Assembly: GCA_002238685.1 (NCBI GenBank) | Contig: MPMV01000018.1 | Location: forward strand, 1 to 64,000 | Length of the DNA stretch: 64,000 nt | Source of the DNA: a bacterium EF100-94H03 bin56 | GTDB taxonomy: Bacteria; Pseudomonadota; Alphaproteobacteria; SP197 | Direction of reading: 5' to 3' | Part shown: in pieces, positions 52,116-61,308 of the stretch | How the letters are laid out: every line of letters begins with the position of its first letter | Position numbering within the stretch: the first letter of the stretch is position 1 | Notes under the pieces: model-generated | What the model was told of the DNA's origin: nothing | Seen by the model: the letters and a program-made list of their open reading frames with translations, nothing else | Databases searched by the model: none | Position numbers and translations under genes: made by a program

Positions 52116-54289
52116 TCAGTTCTCCGCCACCCTGTCCTGCGGCATGACGAAGATCTGGCCGGGATAGATCAGGTGGGGATCGGCAATCTGGTTCCGGTTG
52201 GCCTCGTAGATGAGGGTATAGAGGATGCCGCGGCCGTAAGTCCGGCGGGCGATCCGCCACAAGTTGTTGCCGGGCTGGATCACGATCAGCCGGTCAGAGG
52301 CCTCCGGCATGACGAACGAGGCACGCACGAAGGGCGTCTCGAGACGGGCGACGACGTCACCTTCCTCGTTGATCTCGTCGACTCTGAGCGAATGGGTTCC
52401 CTCGCCAACCGAATCGTCAAGCGCCACCGTCCACTCTCCGTCCTCGGCATCGGCCACGCCGGCAACGTGGTCGTCGACGTAGACAACGACCGTGTCACCC
52501 GGAGTTGCCTGGCCACCCATCGAAACATTGCCTTCCTCGTCATAGCTGAGGCTGTCGAGAGCCAGGTCGCCACCGCCGGAGATACCGATCCCTTCCTCTC
52601 CTCCCTGGATGACCTCGACACCGCCGCCATCCTCATCATCCATCATCACGGTCAGGACATCGTCGGCCTCGTCACCCGTCGGTTCCTGCGGCACCGAAAC
52701 CACGACAATCGTGTCGGAATGCGTGGTCTCGCCCTCTCCGTTCACGGAACTGAGCTTCAACTCATGGGCTCCGGAATCCAGGGGTTCCTCGGTAACGATC
52801 ACCCAGTCACCGGCGGCGTCGGCCACGGTCTCGCCGACCACGTCATCGCCCGACGTCACGACAATGGTCGCGCCGGGCTCCCCCGAGCCTGCCATCACTG
52901 CATCTCCGGTGGTCTCGACCCTCACAACATCGAAGTCCGGACCGGCCTCGACATCCTCTTCCGTGACCACGTCAACGTCATCCGTGACGGTGGCGTCATC
53001 CTCGCTCACTGTGGTGGCGGCGGTGCCGTCTTCCACGGTCGAGACGTCCGTGGCGGCCGTCATCTCATCGCCGTCGGTGACCGCGGCGTCATCCTCGCTC
53101 ACGGCAACGGTGGTGCCGTCCTCCAGGGGTGCGGCGTCCGCATCGGCCATCATCTCACCGTCATCGGTGACGGTGGCGTCATCCTCGCTCTCCGTGGTGG
53201 CGGCGGTGCCGTCTTCCACGGTCGAGACGTCCGTGGCGGCCACCATCTCATCGCCGTCGGTGACCGCGGCGTCATCCTCGCTCACGGCAACGGTGGTGCC
53301 GTCCTCCAGGGGTGCGGCGTCCGCATCGGCCATCATCTCATCGTCATCGGTGACGGTGGCGTCATCCTCGCTCACCGTGGCGGCGGCGGTGCCGTCTTCC
53401 ACGGTCGAGACGTCCGTGGCGGCCATCATCTCATCGTCCTCGGCGACCGCGGCGTCATCCTCGCTCACCGTGGCGGTGGCGGTGCCATCTTCCACGGTCG
53501 AGACGTCCGTCGCAGCCATCATCTCATCGTCATCTGTGACCGCGGCGTCATCCTCGCTCACCGTGGTGGCGGCGGTGCCGTCCTCCACGGTCGAGACGTC
53601 CGTGGCGGCCATCATCTCATCATCGTCGCTGACCGCGGCGTCATCCTCGCTCACCGTGGCGGCGGTGGTGCCATCTTCCACGGTCGAGACGTCCGTCGCG
53701 GCCATCATCTCATCGTCGTCGGTGACGTCATCCTCGCTCACCGTGGCGGCGGCGGCGCCGGCTTCCACCGTCGAGACGTCCGTGGGGGCGGCGAGCCGAG
53801 CGTCATCGTCGCTCACCGTGGCGGCGGCGGTGTCGTCCTCCACGGTCGAGACGTCCGTGTCGGCCATCATCTCATCGTCGTCGGTGACCGCGGCGTCATC
53901 CTCGCTCACCGTGGCGGCGGCGGTGCCGTCTTCCACGGTCGAGACGTCGGTGGCGGTCACCATCTCATCGTCCTCGGCGACCGCGGCATCATCCTCGCTC
54001 ACGGCAACGGCGGCGCCATCCTCCACCGTTGCGGCATCCATGTCCGAGATCGTGGTGCCGGTCGTCTCCCGCGCGCCCCCCCGCCATCCTCCCCGCCCCC
54101 GGCAACGGCGGCCCTCTCCTCCACCGTTGCGGCATCCATGTCGGAGATCGTGGTGTCGGTCGTCTCCGAGCCGGCATCAACGGGTTCGGTGGTGACGGTG
54201 TCGCCGGGTCCACGGTCGTCGCGCAGCACAAGCCACAGGGCAAGGGCCAGAACGGCCAGCACGACGATCACGGCGCTGAGTTTCTTCAT
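52116..54289 (-). CDS. LysM-domain envelope protein with Ig-like domains and long acidic repeat region (frame broken by an artefact)
   Basis: The start at 54289 gives a membrane anchor/signal ([20 protein letters not shown]) and a periplasmic stem. About twelve ~30-residue acidic repeats follow (core [20 protein letters not shown]). Next come two Ig-like domains: [20 protein letters not shown]... HELKLSSV and [15 protein letters not shown]... [10 protein letters not shown]-terminal LysM closes the protein ([20 protein letters not shown] then [19 protein letters not shown]), which should bind peptidoglycan. The frame shifts between ~54020 and 54120, where a ~98-base corrupted duplication lies (see findings); the native protein is probably ~690 residues. 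Relatives lack the repeat array. Confidence 0.85.
52961..54041 (-). repeat. In-frame tandem repeat array (~93-bp units, about 12 copies)
   Basis: About twelve units of 25-32 codons encode variants of [29 protein letters not shown]. Two units are a different subtype ([19 protein letters not shown]). Unit lengths differ by whole codons, so the frame is kept. The product is extremely Asp/Glu/Thr/Ser/Val/Ala-rich and should be extended and disordered. Such arrays change copy number easily. Confidence 0.9.
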
Positions 54290-54452
54290 GTCGGAATTCC
54301 CGGGCGATCAAGAGTGCTTCCCTCCTCGGGAGAGGAAGCGGACGGTGGCGGCAGGGATGCGTTCCTCAAGACAGATGTCACGGACAAACCGGGCGCGCGG
54401 TGACGGCAAGACTACCATCGACCGGCCGAATGTGCGAGGCCGCTCATTCCGG

Positions 54453-54480
54453 TTGTCCGGTCACGCGAAATCTCTATGTT
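54453..54480 (+). promoter_or_regulatory. Sigma70-like promoter of icd
   Basis: TTGTCC at 54453-54458, 16-base spacer, TATGTT at 54475-54480, 30 bases before the icd ATG. GCTTCC...GGAAGC at 54316-54339, also in this gap, could form a small hairpin on the LysM side. Confidence 0.5.
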
Positions 54481-54510
54481 GCGCCGCAGCATGGGGCGGA
54501 GACAAAGGCC

Positions 54511-55731
54511 ATGGCAAGAATTCCGGTAGAGAACCCGGTGGTCGAACTCGACGGCGACGAGATGACCCGCATCATCTGGGGGTTCATCAGGGACCGGCTG
54601 ATCCTTCCCTGGCTTGATGTCGAACTTCTTTACCATGACCTGGGCATCGAATCACGCGATGCGACGGACGACCGCATCACCGTGGAGGCTGCCCAGGCCA
54701 TCAAGCGGCACGGTGTCGGCGTCAAGTGCGCCACCATCACGCCCGACGAGGCGCGGGTCAGGGAATTCGGGCTGAAGAAGATGTGGCTGTCGCCCAATGG
54801 CACGATCCGCAACATCCTCGGCGGCACGGTCTTCCGTCAGCCCATCATCTGTTCCAACGTCCCCCGCCTCGTCCCCGGCTGGACCAGGCCCATCGTCATC
54901 GGCCGCCACGCCTTCGGCGATCAGTACCGGGCGACGGATTTCGTGGTGCCGGGAGCCGGTACGCTCACCGTCACGTTCACCCCCGCCGACGGCAGCGAGG
55001 CCATAGAAAGAACAGTCCACGATTTCCCGGCAGGCGGCGTGGCCCTTGCCATGTACAATCTCGACGAGTCGATCCGCGGCTTTGCGAGGGCCTGCATGAA
55101 TTATGGCCTCAGCCTCGGCTGGCCCGTCTACCTGTCCACCAAGAACACCATACTCAAGGCCTATGACGGGCGCTTCAAGGACCTCTTCCAGGAGGTCTTC
55201 GACAAGGAATTCGCGGAGAGGTTTGCTGCCCGGGGCATCGTCTATGAACACCGTCTCATCGACGACATGGTGGCCGCGGCCCTGAAGTGGGAGGGCGGTT
55301 TCGTATGGGCCTGCAAGAACTACGATGGCGACGTGCAATCGGACACCGTCGCCCAGGGTTTCGGCTCCCTGGGATTGATGACATCGGTGCTGATGACGCC
55401 CGACGGCTCGGCGGTGGAAGCCGAGGCGGCCCACGGCACGGTGACGCGGCACTTCCGCCAGCACCAGCAGGGCCGGGAGACCTCGACCAACCCCATCGCC
55501 TCGATCTTCGCCTGGACGCGCGGCCTCAAGTCAAGAGGCGAGTTCGACGGGACACCGGATGTCACCGGGTTTGCCGAGATTCTGGAGGACGTCTGCGTTG
55601 CCACCGTCGAACAGGGTCACATGACGAAGGATCTCGCTCTCCTGATCGATCCGGACCAGCCATGGCTCACCACCAGCGCCTTCCTCCACAAACTCGAGGA
55701 AGGCCTCCAGGCGCGATTGCGGGGCAGCTAG
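54511..55731 (+). CDS. icd: NADP-dependent isocitrate dehydrogenase (homodimeric, eukaryote-like type)
   Basis: A 406-residue TCA-cycle enzyme oxidising isocitrate to 2-oxoglutarate. [32 protein letters not shown]-like [48 protein letters not shown] and [12 protein letters not shown] are all diagnostic. The last also carries the NADP-selecting context. The ATG at 54511 gives the normal start ([16 protein letters not shown]); the open frame from 54400 is leader. It stands alone behind its own promoter. Confidence 0.97.
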   Translation: MARIPVENPVVELDGDEMTRIIWGFIRDRLILPWLDVELLYHDLGIESRDATDDRITVEAAQAIKRHGVGVKCATITPDEARVREFGLKKMWLSPNGTIRNILGGTVFRQPIICSNVPRLVPGWTRPIVIGRHAFGDQYRATDFVVPGAGTLTVTFTPADGSEAIERTVHDFPAGGVALAMYNLDESIRGFARACMNYGLSLGWPVYLSTKNTILKAYDGRFKDLFQEVFDKEFAERFAARGIVYEHRLIDDMVAAALKWEGGFVWACKNYDGDVQSDTVAQGFGSLGLMTSVLMTPDGSAVEAEAAHGTVTRHFRQHQQGRETSTNPIASIFAWTRGLKSRGEFDGTPDVTGFAEILEDVCVATVEQGHMTKDLALLIDPDQPWLTTSAFLHKLEEGLQARLRGS

Positions 55732-55840
55732 GCCAACCGGGGGCGTGCATCTTTTCTTGAAAGGGCGGGGGCGATCATGGAACATGGGCCAATCACTGAC
55801 TTGTGTGCCCCACAAAATCTTGAATGGGAGGTCATTATCC

Positions 55841-57025
55841 ATGACACACCTTGATCCGACCCGGTTGGACATCAACCGGATCACCGACGGCATCCGCAGC
55901 GGCAAGTACGACCGCCGCCAGATGAATGCCATTCTTGGAGCCTTCGGCATCTCCACCGTCATGGTGCCTCTGGCCTCATCGGCGCAGGACGAGGTTCCGG
56001 CGCAGAGTTGCGGAGACAGCGATACGCCGCTGACCTTCACATGGTCCGGCTACGACGAGGTCCACTTCCACCAGCAGTACATCGACAAGTACGGCTGCGC
56101 CACGAACTTTACCTTCTGGGGTGACGAGGAAGAGGCCTTCGCCAAGATGCGGGCCGGCTTTTCACCCGACGTCATGGCGCCCTGCACCTACAAGCTGCGC
56201 CAGTGGTATGACGCCGGGCTCCTGGGCAACATTGATACCAGCCTGCTCAGCAACTGGGATGACATCCTGCCGTCGCTGAAGAACGTCGATGATGCTGTCA
56301 TCGACGGCAAGCGCATCTTTGTCCCGATGGACTGGGGCCAGACATCAGTCACATTCCGCACCGACCTGGCGCCGGAGTATGTCGACGAGGAGAACCACTC
56401 CTGGGGCATTCTCTGGGATCCGAAGTACGCCGGCCGTCTGTCAATGATCGACAGCCTGATCGACGGTGTCGCCGTCGCCGGGATCTACGCCCTGCTCGAG
56501 AATCCATACGATCTCACGGATCCTGCCGACATGGAGACCGTCGCCAACCTGCTTCGCGAGCAGTTGCCCCTGCTGCGCTACTACTCGAACAGCATGACGG
56601 ACGTCGAGCAGTCCCTCGCATCGGGCGAACTTGTCGCGGCCGCAACCTGGAACAGTTCGATAACCGCACTGCGCGGCCAGGGACTGCCCGTTGATTTCAT
56701 GAAACCCAAGGAAGGGGCGATGACCTGGGTGTGCGGCCTCTCGCGCAGCACGATGAACGACGGGCACGGTGACGAAATGATCATCAAGGCGCACGACGTC
56801 ATCGACTCCTACCTCTCGCCCGAAGCGGGCATCTTCGAGATCGTGTCCTATGGATACGGTCATGCCAACGCGAAGGCCTACGACGGGGTGTCGGAAGACC
56901 AGCTTGCCGAGCGCGGCCTCTCGAAGGATCCGGAAGAACTGCTGTCGACCGGCATCTTCCAGATTGCGATGACACCGGAAGACCAGATCCAGATCATGTT
57001 CGAGGAGGTCAAGGCCGGAATCTGA
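55841..57025 (+). CDS. Orphan extracellular solute-binding protein, PotD-like
   Basis: A 394-residue binding protein. The ATG at 55841 follows GGGAGG by 9 bases. The N-terminus is unusually long before the hydrophobic stretch (DRRQMNAILGAFGISTVMVP, ending ASSAQD). The RR suggests possible Tat export. The mature part has LTFTWSGYDEVHFHQQYIDK, FVPMDWGQTSVTFR, WGILWDPKYAGRLSM and MTWVCGLS, in line with spermidine/putrescine-type binding proteins. It is not close to the one at 33752. No permease or ATPase genes follow; a strong hairpin ends the unit. Confidence 0.88.
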   Translation: MTHLDPTRLDINRITDGIRSGKYDRRQMNAILGAFGISTVMVPLASSAQDEVPAQSCGDSDTPLTFTWSGYDEVHFHQQYIDKYGCATNFTFWGDEEEAFAKMRAGFSPDVMAPCTYKLRQWYDAGLLGNIDTSLLSNWDDILPSLKNVDDAVIDGKRIFVPMDWGQTSVTFRTDLAPEYVDEENHSWGILWDPKYAGRLSMIDSLIDGVAVAGIYALLENPYDLTDPADMETVANLLREQLPLLRYYSNSMTDVEQSLASGELVAAATWNSSITALRGQGLPVDFMKPKEGAMTWVCGLSRSTMNDGHGDEMIIKAHDVIDSYLSPEAGIFEIVSYGYGHANAKAYDGVSEDQLAERGLSKDPEELLSTGIFQIAMTPEDQIQIMFEEVKAGI

Positions 57026-57055
57026 CCGCCCCGACTCATTGAGACACCGGATCGG

Positions 57056-57085
57056 CAGGGACCGGGAGGCTACTCCCGGTCCCTG
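57056..57085. terminator. Bidirectional hairpin terminator
   Basis: CAGGGACCGGGAG (57056-57068), loop GCTA, CTCCCGGTCCCTG (57073-57085): a perfect 13-bp stem between the convergent solute-binding and TrmN6-like genes. TTGCATT follows on the plus strand. Position and strength fit a shared terminator, though the U-run is weak. Confidence 0.8.
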
Positions 57086-57098
57086 TTGCATTCAGGGG

Positions 57099-57839
57099 TC
57101 AGCACCACTCCAGGCCGGCCCCATCCTCGAGAACATGCCGTGCCTGCGGCGTGTATCGCCCGTCCGCTCCATGCAGCACCAGCCCCGGCAGGAGCCTGAG
57201 CGGCCGCGCTGACCCCCTGGTGGCACGCACCAGGACTCGTTTCGCCGGTGTCACGTCGTCACGGGGCAACAGCGGCATGATGTCGATGGCTCCTGTCCGC
57301 CGTGCCAGGATGCCAAGGATGTCGCCCAGTCTCTCTGCCCGGTGCACGAGAATGATGGCCCCCTTGTAGGCTAGACGTTTCAGGCAATGGCCAATCCAGT
57401 CCTCCAGCGGCATCGTCTCGACCATGGCGCCAGCACGGCGCGGATCCTGCGGCGCCCTGGCCTGGCGAAGATCGAGATGGGGCGGATTGGTCATGACGAC
57501 ATCGAATCGTTCACCGTGCTGGAGCGGATCTGCAACATCCCCTTCGCGAACGGTGACACGCGCCGCAAGATCGTTCAGCGCGATGTTGCGTCTCGCCAGA
57601 TTGACGAGGGCGGGGTCGCGCTCCAGCCCGGTGATGTGCGTCGACGGCAGGCGCCTGGCGAGGCACAGCATCGCGCCGCCGGCGCCACATCCGGCATCCA
57701 GCACGCGGGCCTTGTTCCGCGCCACGACCGCAGCCGCCAGCATGACGGTGTCGGTGGTCGTCTTCAGCCCATGCTCCTGGCCGGCAATGCGAATCCTGCC
57801 GCCCAACAGTGTCTCGGCGGCTTCAGCCTCCCCGGACAT
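57099..57839 (-). CDS. tRNA1(Val) adenine-37 N6-methyltransferase-like protein (TrmN6 family)
   Basis: A 246-residue SAM-dependent methyltransferase. VLDAGCGAGGAMLCLARR is the SAM-binding loop, TGLERDPALV motif II, and VVMTNPPH the N-P-P-H catalytic motif of N6-adenine enzymes. The ATG at 57839 overlaps the DUF2007 gene by 17 bases. The family includes TrmN6 and related amino-methylases, so the exact substrate is likely but not certain. Confidence 0.9.
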   Translation of the reverse strand: MSGEAEAAETLLGGRIRIAGQEHGLKTTTDTVMLAAAVVARNKARVLDAGCGAGGAMLCLARRLPSTHITGLERDPALVNLARRNIALNDLAARVTVREGDVADPLQHGERFDVVMTNPPHLDLRQARAPQDPRRAGAMVETMPLEDWIGHCLKRLAYKGAIILVHRAERLGDILGILARRTGAIDIMPLLPRDDVTPAKRVLVRATRGSARPLRLLPGLVLHGADGRYTPQARHVLEDGAGLEWC

Positions 57840-58041
57840 CGATCCCGGCGTCACGCAGAAGGTCACGGGCGAAGTCTTCATCGCTGTCGCCCACCAGCAG
57901 GCGCTTCTCGATGGCAAGAATGCTGCCCTGCAGGGCGCTGGTGTGCTGATCGAACACATGGTGGGCAACGTCCGCATCCTTGAGGACGGCGCTGGCCCAG
58001 GAGAGCGTTACCACGTCGTTGGTCCGCAGAATTTCCTTCAT
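57823..58041 (-). CDS. DUF2007 protein (putative signal-transducing protein)
   Basis: A 72-residue protein matching DUF2007: KEILRTNDVVTLSWASAVLK then DADVAHHVFDQHTSALQGSI, which resembles the nitrogen-regulatory PII-like small fold. The ATG at 58041 begins the homology; earlier starts add unrelated residues. It overlaps the TrmN6-like gene, is likely co-transcribed, and diverges from the polyprenyl synthase gene. Its function is unknown. Confidence 0.85.
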   Translation of the reverse strand: MKEILRTNDVVTLSWASAVLKDADVAHHVFDQHTSALQGSILAIEKRLLVGDSDEDFARDLLRDAGIDVRGG

Positions 58042-58187
58042 GGATGCCGGTCTCCTGCCATGACGGTTGACCATAGCGTGTCGCGACCGGCGATGACACG
58101 TGCGCCTTTATCATGGCCCCCCTTGCTGATAGGATTCATTCATCGGCGGACCGCATCCGGCGATCGTGCCGCAGTCCGGAGCGTCCA

Positions 58188-59198
58188 TTGTCCGTCGCAC
58201 GCCCCCATCCCGAACACGCCGGGTATTCCATTGAAGACCTGAGACGTCTGGTTGCCGACGATCTCGCGGCCGTCGATCACGTCATTGTCGGACTCCTCGA
58301 CAATCCCGTGGAGATGATCCCGAAGATCGCCGGGCACATCGTCTCGTCGGGAGGCAAGCGTATCCGCCCCACGCTCACCCTGCTGGTGGCCCGGATGTTC
58401 GGTTACCACGGCACCCGCCACATCAGCCTTGCAGCCTGCATCGAGTTCATTCACACCGCGACACTGCTGCACGATGACGTGGTCGACGGCAGCACGCTGA
58501 GACGCGGCGCGGCAACGGCCAATGCCCTGTGGGGCAACAAGCCTCCCGTCCTTGTCGGCGACTTCCTGCTGAGCCGTGCCTTCCGGCTGATGGTCAGTGA
58601 TGGTTCCCTGGAGATCCTTGGCATTCTCACGGAGGCCTCGGCTGTCATCGCCGAGGGTGAAATCAGGCAGCTCGCCATTGCCAACGACCTCTCCGTCTCG
58701 CCTGATGCCTGCATGGAAGTGCTCCAGGCAAAGACGGCAACGCTCTTTGCCACGGCAAGCGAGATCGGCGCCGTGGTTGCCGGCGAGGACGGAAGCGGGC
58801 GCCAGGCCATGCGTGATTATGGTCTGTCCCTTGGTACCGCCTTTCAGCTCGTCGACGACGTTCTCGACTACTCGGCACTGCAGAATGACCTTGGCAAGAC
58901 GATCGGCGACGACTTCCGCGAGGGAAAGATCACCATGCCGGTCCTGCTGGCATTCGAGCGCGGCACACCGGCCGAACGGCGGTTCTGGGAGCGCACGTTC
59001 GCCCAGGTGAACCAGCGCGACGGCGACCTCGAGCACGCGATGACCCTTCTCGCCCGCCACAATACCCTGCAGGCCACCCTGGAAGAGGCGCAGCGCCATG
59101 CCGTGTTGGCGCGCGAGGCCCTCGAGGACCTTGCCGGGAACGCCTATCGCGATGCACTGCTGGATCTCGTCGGGTTCTGCATCGACCGGAAGTTCTGA
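58188..59198 (+). CDS. ispB: Long-chain polyprenyl diphosphate synthase (IspB type)
   Basis: A 336-residue trans-prenyltransferase making the ubiquinone side chain. The first Asp-rich motif is LLHDDVVDGSTLRR, the second LVDDVLDYSA; GGKRIRPTLTLL and GDFLLSRAF are also typical. The TTG at 58188 has GGAG six bases upstream and gives a normal N-terminus. An ATG at 58113 would add 25 basic residues and has no ribosome site. Chain length (C40 or C50) cannot be read from sequence. Confidence 0.93.
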   Translation: MSVARPHPEHAGYSIEDLRRLVADDLAAVDHVIVGLLDNPVEMIPKIAGHIVSSGGKRIRPTLTLLVARMFGYHGTRHISLAACIEFIHTATLLHDDVVDGSTLRRGAATANALWGNKPPVLVGDFLLSRAFRLMVSDGSLEILGILTEASAVIAEGEIRQLAIANDLSVSPDACMEVLQAKTATLFATASEIGAVVAGEDGSGRQAMRDYGLSLGTAFQLVDDVLDYSALQNDLGKTIGDDFREGKITMPVLLAFERGTPAERRFWERTFAQVNQRDGDLEHAMTLLARHNTLQATLEEAQRHAVLAREALEDLAGNAYRDALLDLVGFCIDRKF

Positions 59199-59229
59199 TC
59201 CGACGGGCGCCGTCGCCAGGCAACGACGC

Positions 59230-61308
59230 ATGGAGGGAACGGCGCACGGCAAGGGCTCCACTGACACGTACCGCATTGCTGTCGATGTCGGAGGAACGTT
59301 CACCGATCTCGTGCTGCAGGACGGCATTGGCGCACTGCTGATTGCCAAGACCCTGTCGACACCAGGTGATGTCTCGAAGGGAGTCATGCGGGCCCTTGAC
59401 CTCGTCGCCGGACGCCTTGGCATCGATTCCGGATGTGTGCTCGCGCGCTGCGACATGTTCGTGCACGGATCGACCATCGCCACCAACACCATGCTGGAAC
59501 ACTCCGGCGCCCGCGTCGGCCTCCTTGTCACCAACGGGTTTCGCGACACCCTGGTCATCCGGCGCGGTGTGCGCGAGGACATGTGGGACCACCGCACTCC
59601 CTTCGCGCCGGTCCTGGTTCCGCGCTACCTGCGCATCGGCATTCCCGAACGCATCGATCGCGACGGCAGGGTCGTGGCTGACCTTGACCGTGAGGCGGTC
59701 CGGGAGGCAGCGCTCTTCATGAAGGCCGAAAGTGTGGAAGCCGTGGCCGTGTGCTTTCTCAACAGTTACATGGAGCCATGCCACGAACGTGAAGCGGCCG
59801 GGATCCTGCAGGAGACGTTCGGCGCCGATGCCGTCAGTCTCTCCTCCGAGGTCGCGCCCATCATCGGCGAGTACGAACGCAGTTCGACAACGGTCATCAA
59901 CGCCGCCCTTGCGCCGAAAGTCGTTCCCCATCTCGTGCGCCTCGACAGGACACTTCAACAGGGCGGCTTCAGCCGTCCTCTCCACCTGGTCCAGAGCAAC
60001 GGCGGTGCGGCGTCCGTTGCCCAGATGCGTGAACGTCCGGTCAGCCTTCTGCTCTCCGGACCGGCCGCGTGCGTCGGAGCCCTCGATCTCGTGGCCGGGC
60101 AGACCGGCCACGATCACCTCATCTCCATGGAAATCGGCGGCACGAGCTGTGATGTGGCCATGATGCACGCCGGCGAGGTGGCGCTCACCGACGACCTGAT
60201 GATCGCCGGGTACCACGTCGCGGTCCCCGCGGTCGACGTCCACACGGTGGGTGCCGGGGGCGGAACCATCGCGTCCGTGGATGCCGGCGGGATGATCAGG
60301 CTGGGACCACAGGGCGCCGGGGCCTACCCTGGACCCGCCTGTTATGGCCTGGGAGGCACCCGGCCCACCGTTACCGACGCCCTCGTGGTGCTCGGGCGCC
60401 TGAGTGCCGAGGCCTTTGCGGAGGGCGAGATCACCCTCGTTCCGGAGCGCGCCGCCGTGGCGCTGTCACGGGATGTGGCCGAGCCGCTGGCAATCACGAC
60501 CCGGGACGCCGCCGCCGGTGTCGTCACCCTCCTTGAGCAGAACCTCCTCCATGCGGTGGAACGGATCAGCATCGAACGGGGTTACGATCCGGCCGCATCG
60601 ATCCTGGTGGCCGGCGGTGGCGCCGGACCGATGCATGGCGCGGCAATCGCACGCCTCATCGGTTGCCGCACCGTCTACGTCCCGCGCCAGGCAGGCGCGC
60701 TTTGTGCCCTTGGCATGCTCAACACCGATGTTCGGCACGACTTTCTGCGCGTCCTCTTCGGCGAACTCGATCGCATCGAGGAAGCTGACGTCGCCCGCAC
60801 CTACACCGGCCTCGAGGACGAGGCCGCCAGCGTTCTCGCCGAGGAAGGCTTTGCCCCGGACCACATCGCGGTCACGCGCTCCATGAACCTCAGGTACCAG
60901 GGTCAGCAATGGTCGGTGAGGATTCACGCGCCCCGCTTCGAAAGGGATGAACTGCGGGCCGCTTTCGAGGAAGCGCACCAGCGGATGTACGGCCATATCC
61001 AGCCCGGGGGCACCCTGGAAATCACCTCGCTGCATGTCACCGGACACGGTGTGGTGCCGCGCATTGTTGTCGCCGACGACCGAAGGCAGGGAACCCGGCC
61101 GGACCCCATCACGCGCCGGCCTGTCTTCGCCGATTCCGTCCGGGGTGTCCTTGATACTCCGGTCTATCGGGCCGATTCGCTGGCGCCGGGGATAACGCTC
61201 GACGGGCCGCTTCTCATCGAGGAAGCGACCACGACGATTCACGCAGGTCCCCGGGACCATGTCACTATCGACCGATTCGGAAACTACCTGATCTCACTGG
61301 AGCCGTGA
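59230..61308 (+). CDS. Hydantoinase/oxoprolinase A family (HyuA)
   Basis: A 692-residue ATP-dependent amidohydrolase-type subunit. It starts YRIAVDVGGTFTDLVL (actin-like ATP site), then VHGSTIATNTMLE, SSEVAPIIGEYERSSTTVIN, EIGGTSCDVAM and HTVGAGGGTIASVD. Relatives act on hydantoins, 5-oxoproline or ketones as HyuA-HyuB complexes using ATP. The ATG at 59230 was chosen since the conserved part begins shortly after. It overlaps hyuB at a single base. The class III aminotransferase after the tRNA may belong to the same nitrogen-catabolic route. Confidence 0.93.
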   Translation: MEGTAHGKGSTDTYRIAVDVGGTFTDLVLQDGIGALLIAKTLSTPGDVSKGVMRALDLVAGRLGIDSGCVLARCDMFVHGSTIATNTMLEHSGARVGLLVTNGFRDTLVIRRGVREDMWDHRTPFAPVLVPRYLRIGIPERIDRDGRVVADLDREAVREAALFMKAESVEAVAVCFLNSYMEPCHEREAAGILQETFGADAVSLSSEVAPIIGEYERSSTTVINAALAPKVVPHLVRLDRTLQQGGFSRPLHLVQSNGGAASVAQMRERPVSLLLSGPAACVGALDLVAGQTGHDHLISMEIGGTSCDVAMMHAGEVALTDDLMIAGYHVAVPAVDVHTVGAGGGTIASVDAGGMIRLGPQGAGAYPGPACYGLGGTRPTVTDALVVLGRLSAEAFAEGEITLVPERAAVALSRDVAEPLAITTRDAAAGVVTLLEQNLLHAVERISIERGYDPAASILVAGGGAGPMHGAAIARLIGCRTVYVPRQAGALCALGMLNTDVRHDFLRVLFGELDRIEEADVARTYTGLEDEAASVLAEEGFAPDHIAVTRSMNLRYQGQQWSVRIHAPRFERDELRAAFEEAHQRMYGHIQPGGTLEITSLHVTGHGVVPRIVVADDRRQGTRPDPITRRPVFADSVRGVLDTPVYRADSLAPGITLDGPLLIEEATTTIHAGPRDHVTIDRFGNYLISLEP

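Noticed and set aside
52961-54041. Possible CRISPR array
   Set aside because: The units are contiguous, in frame, of unequal length and have no unique spacers; they encode protein repeats. No cas genes are present.
52173-54617. Very long plus-strand open frames (52173-54617 and 52609-54195) encoding His/Gly- or Ser-rich proteins
   Set aside because: They are antisense to the acidic repeat array; the 93-base period keeps all frames free of stops. The minus strand has signal anchor, Ig-like and LysM domains.
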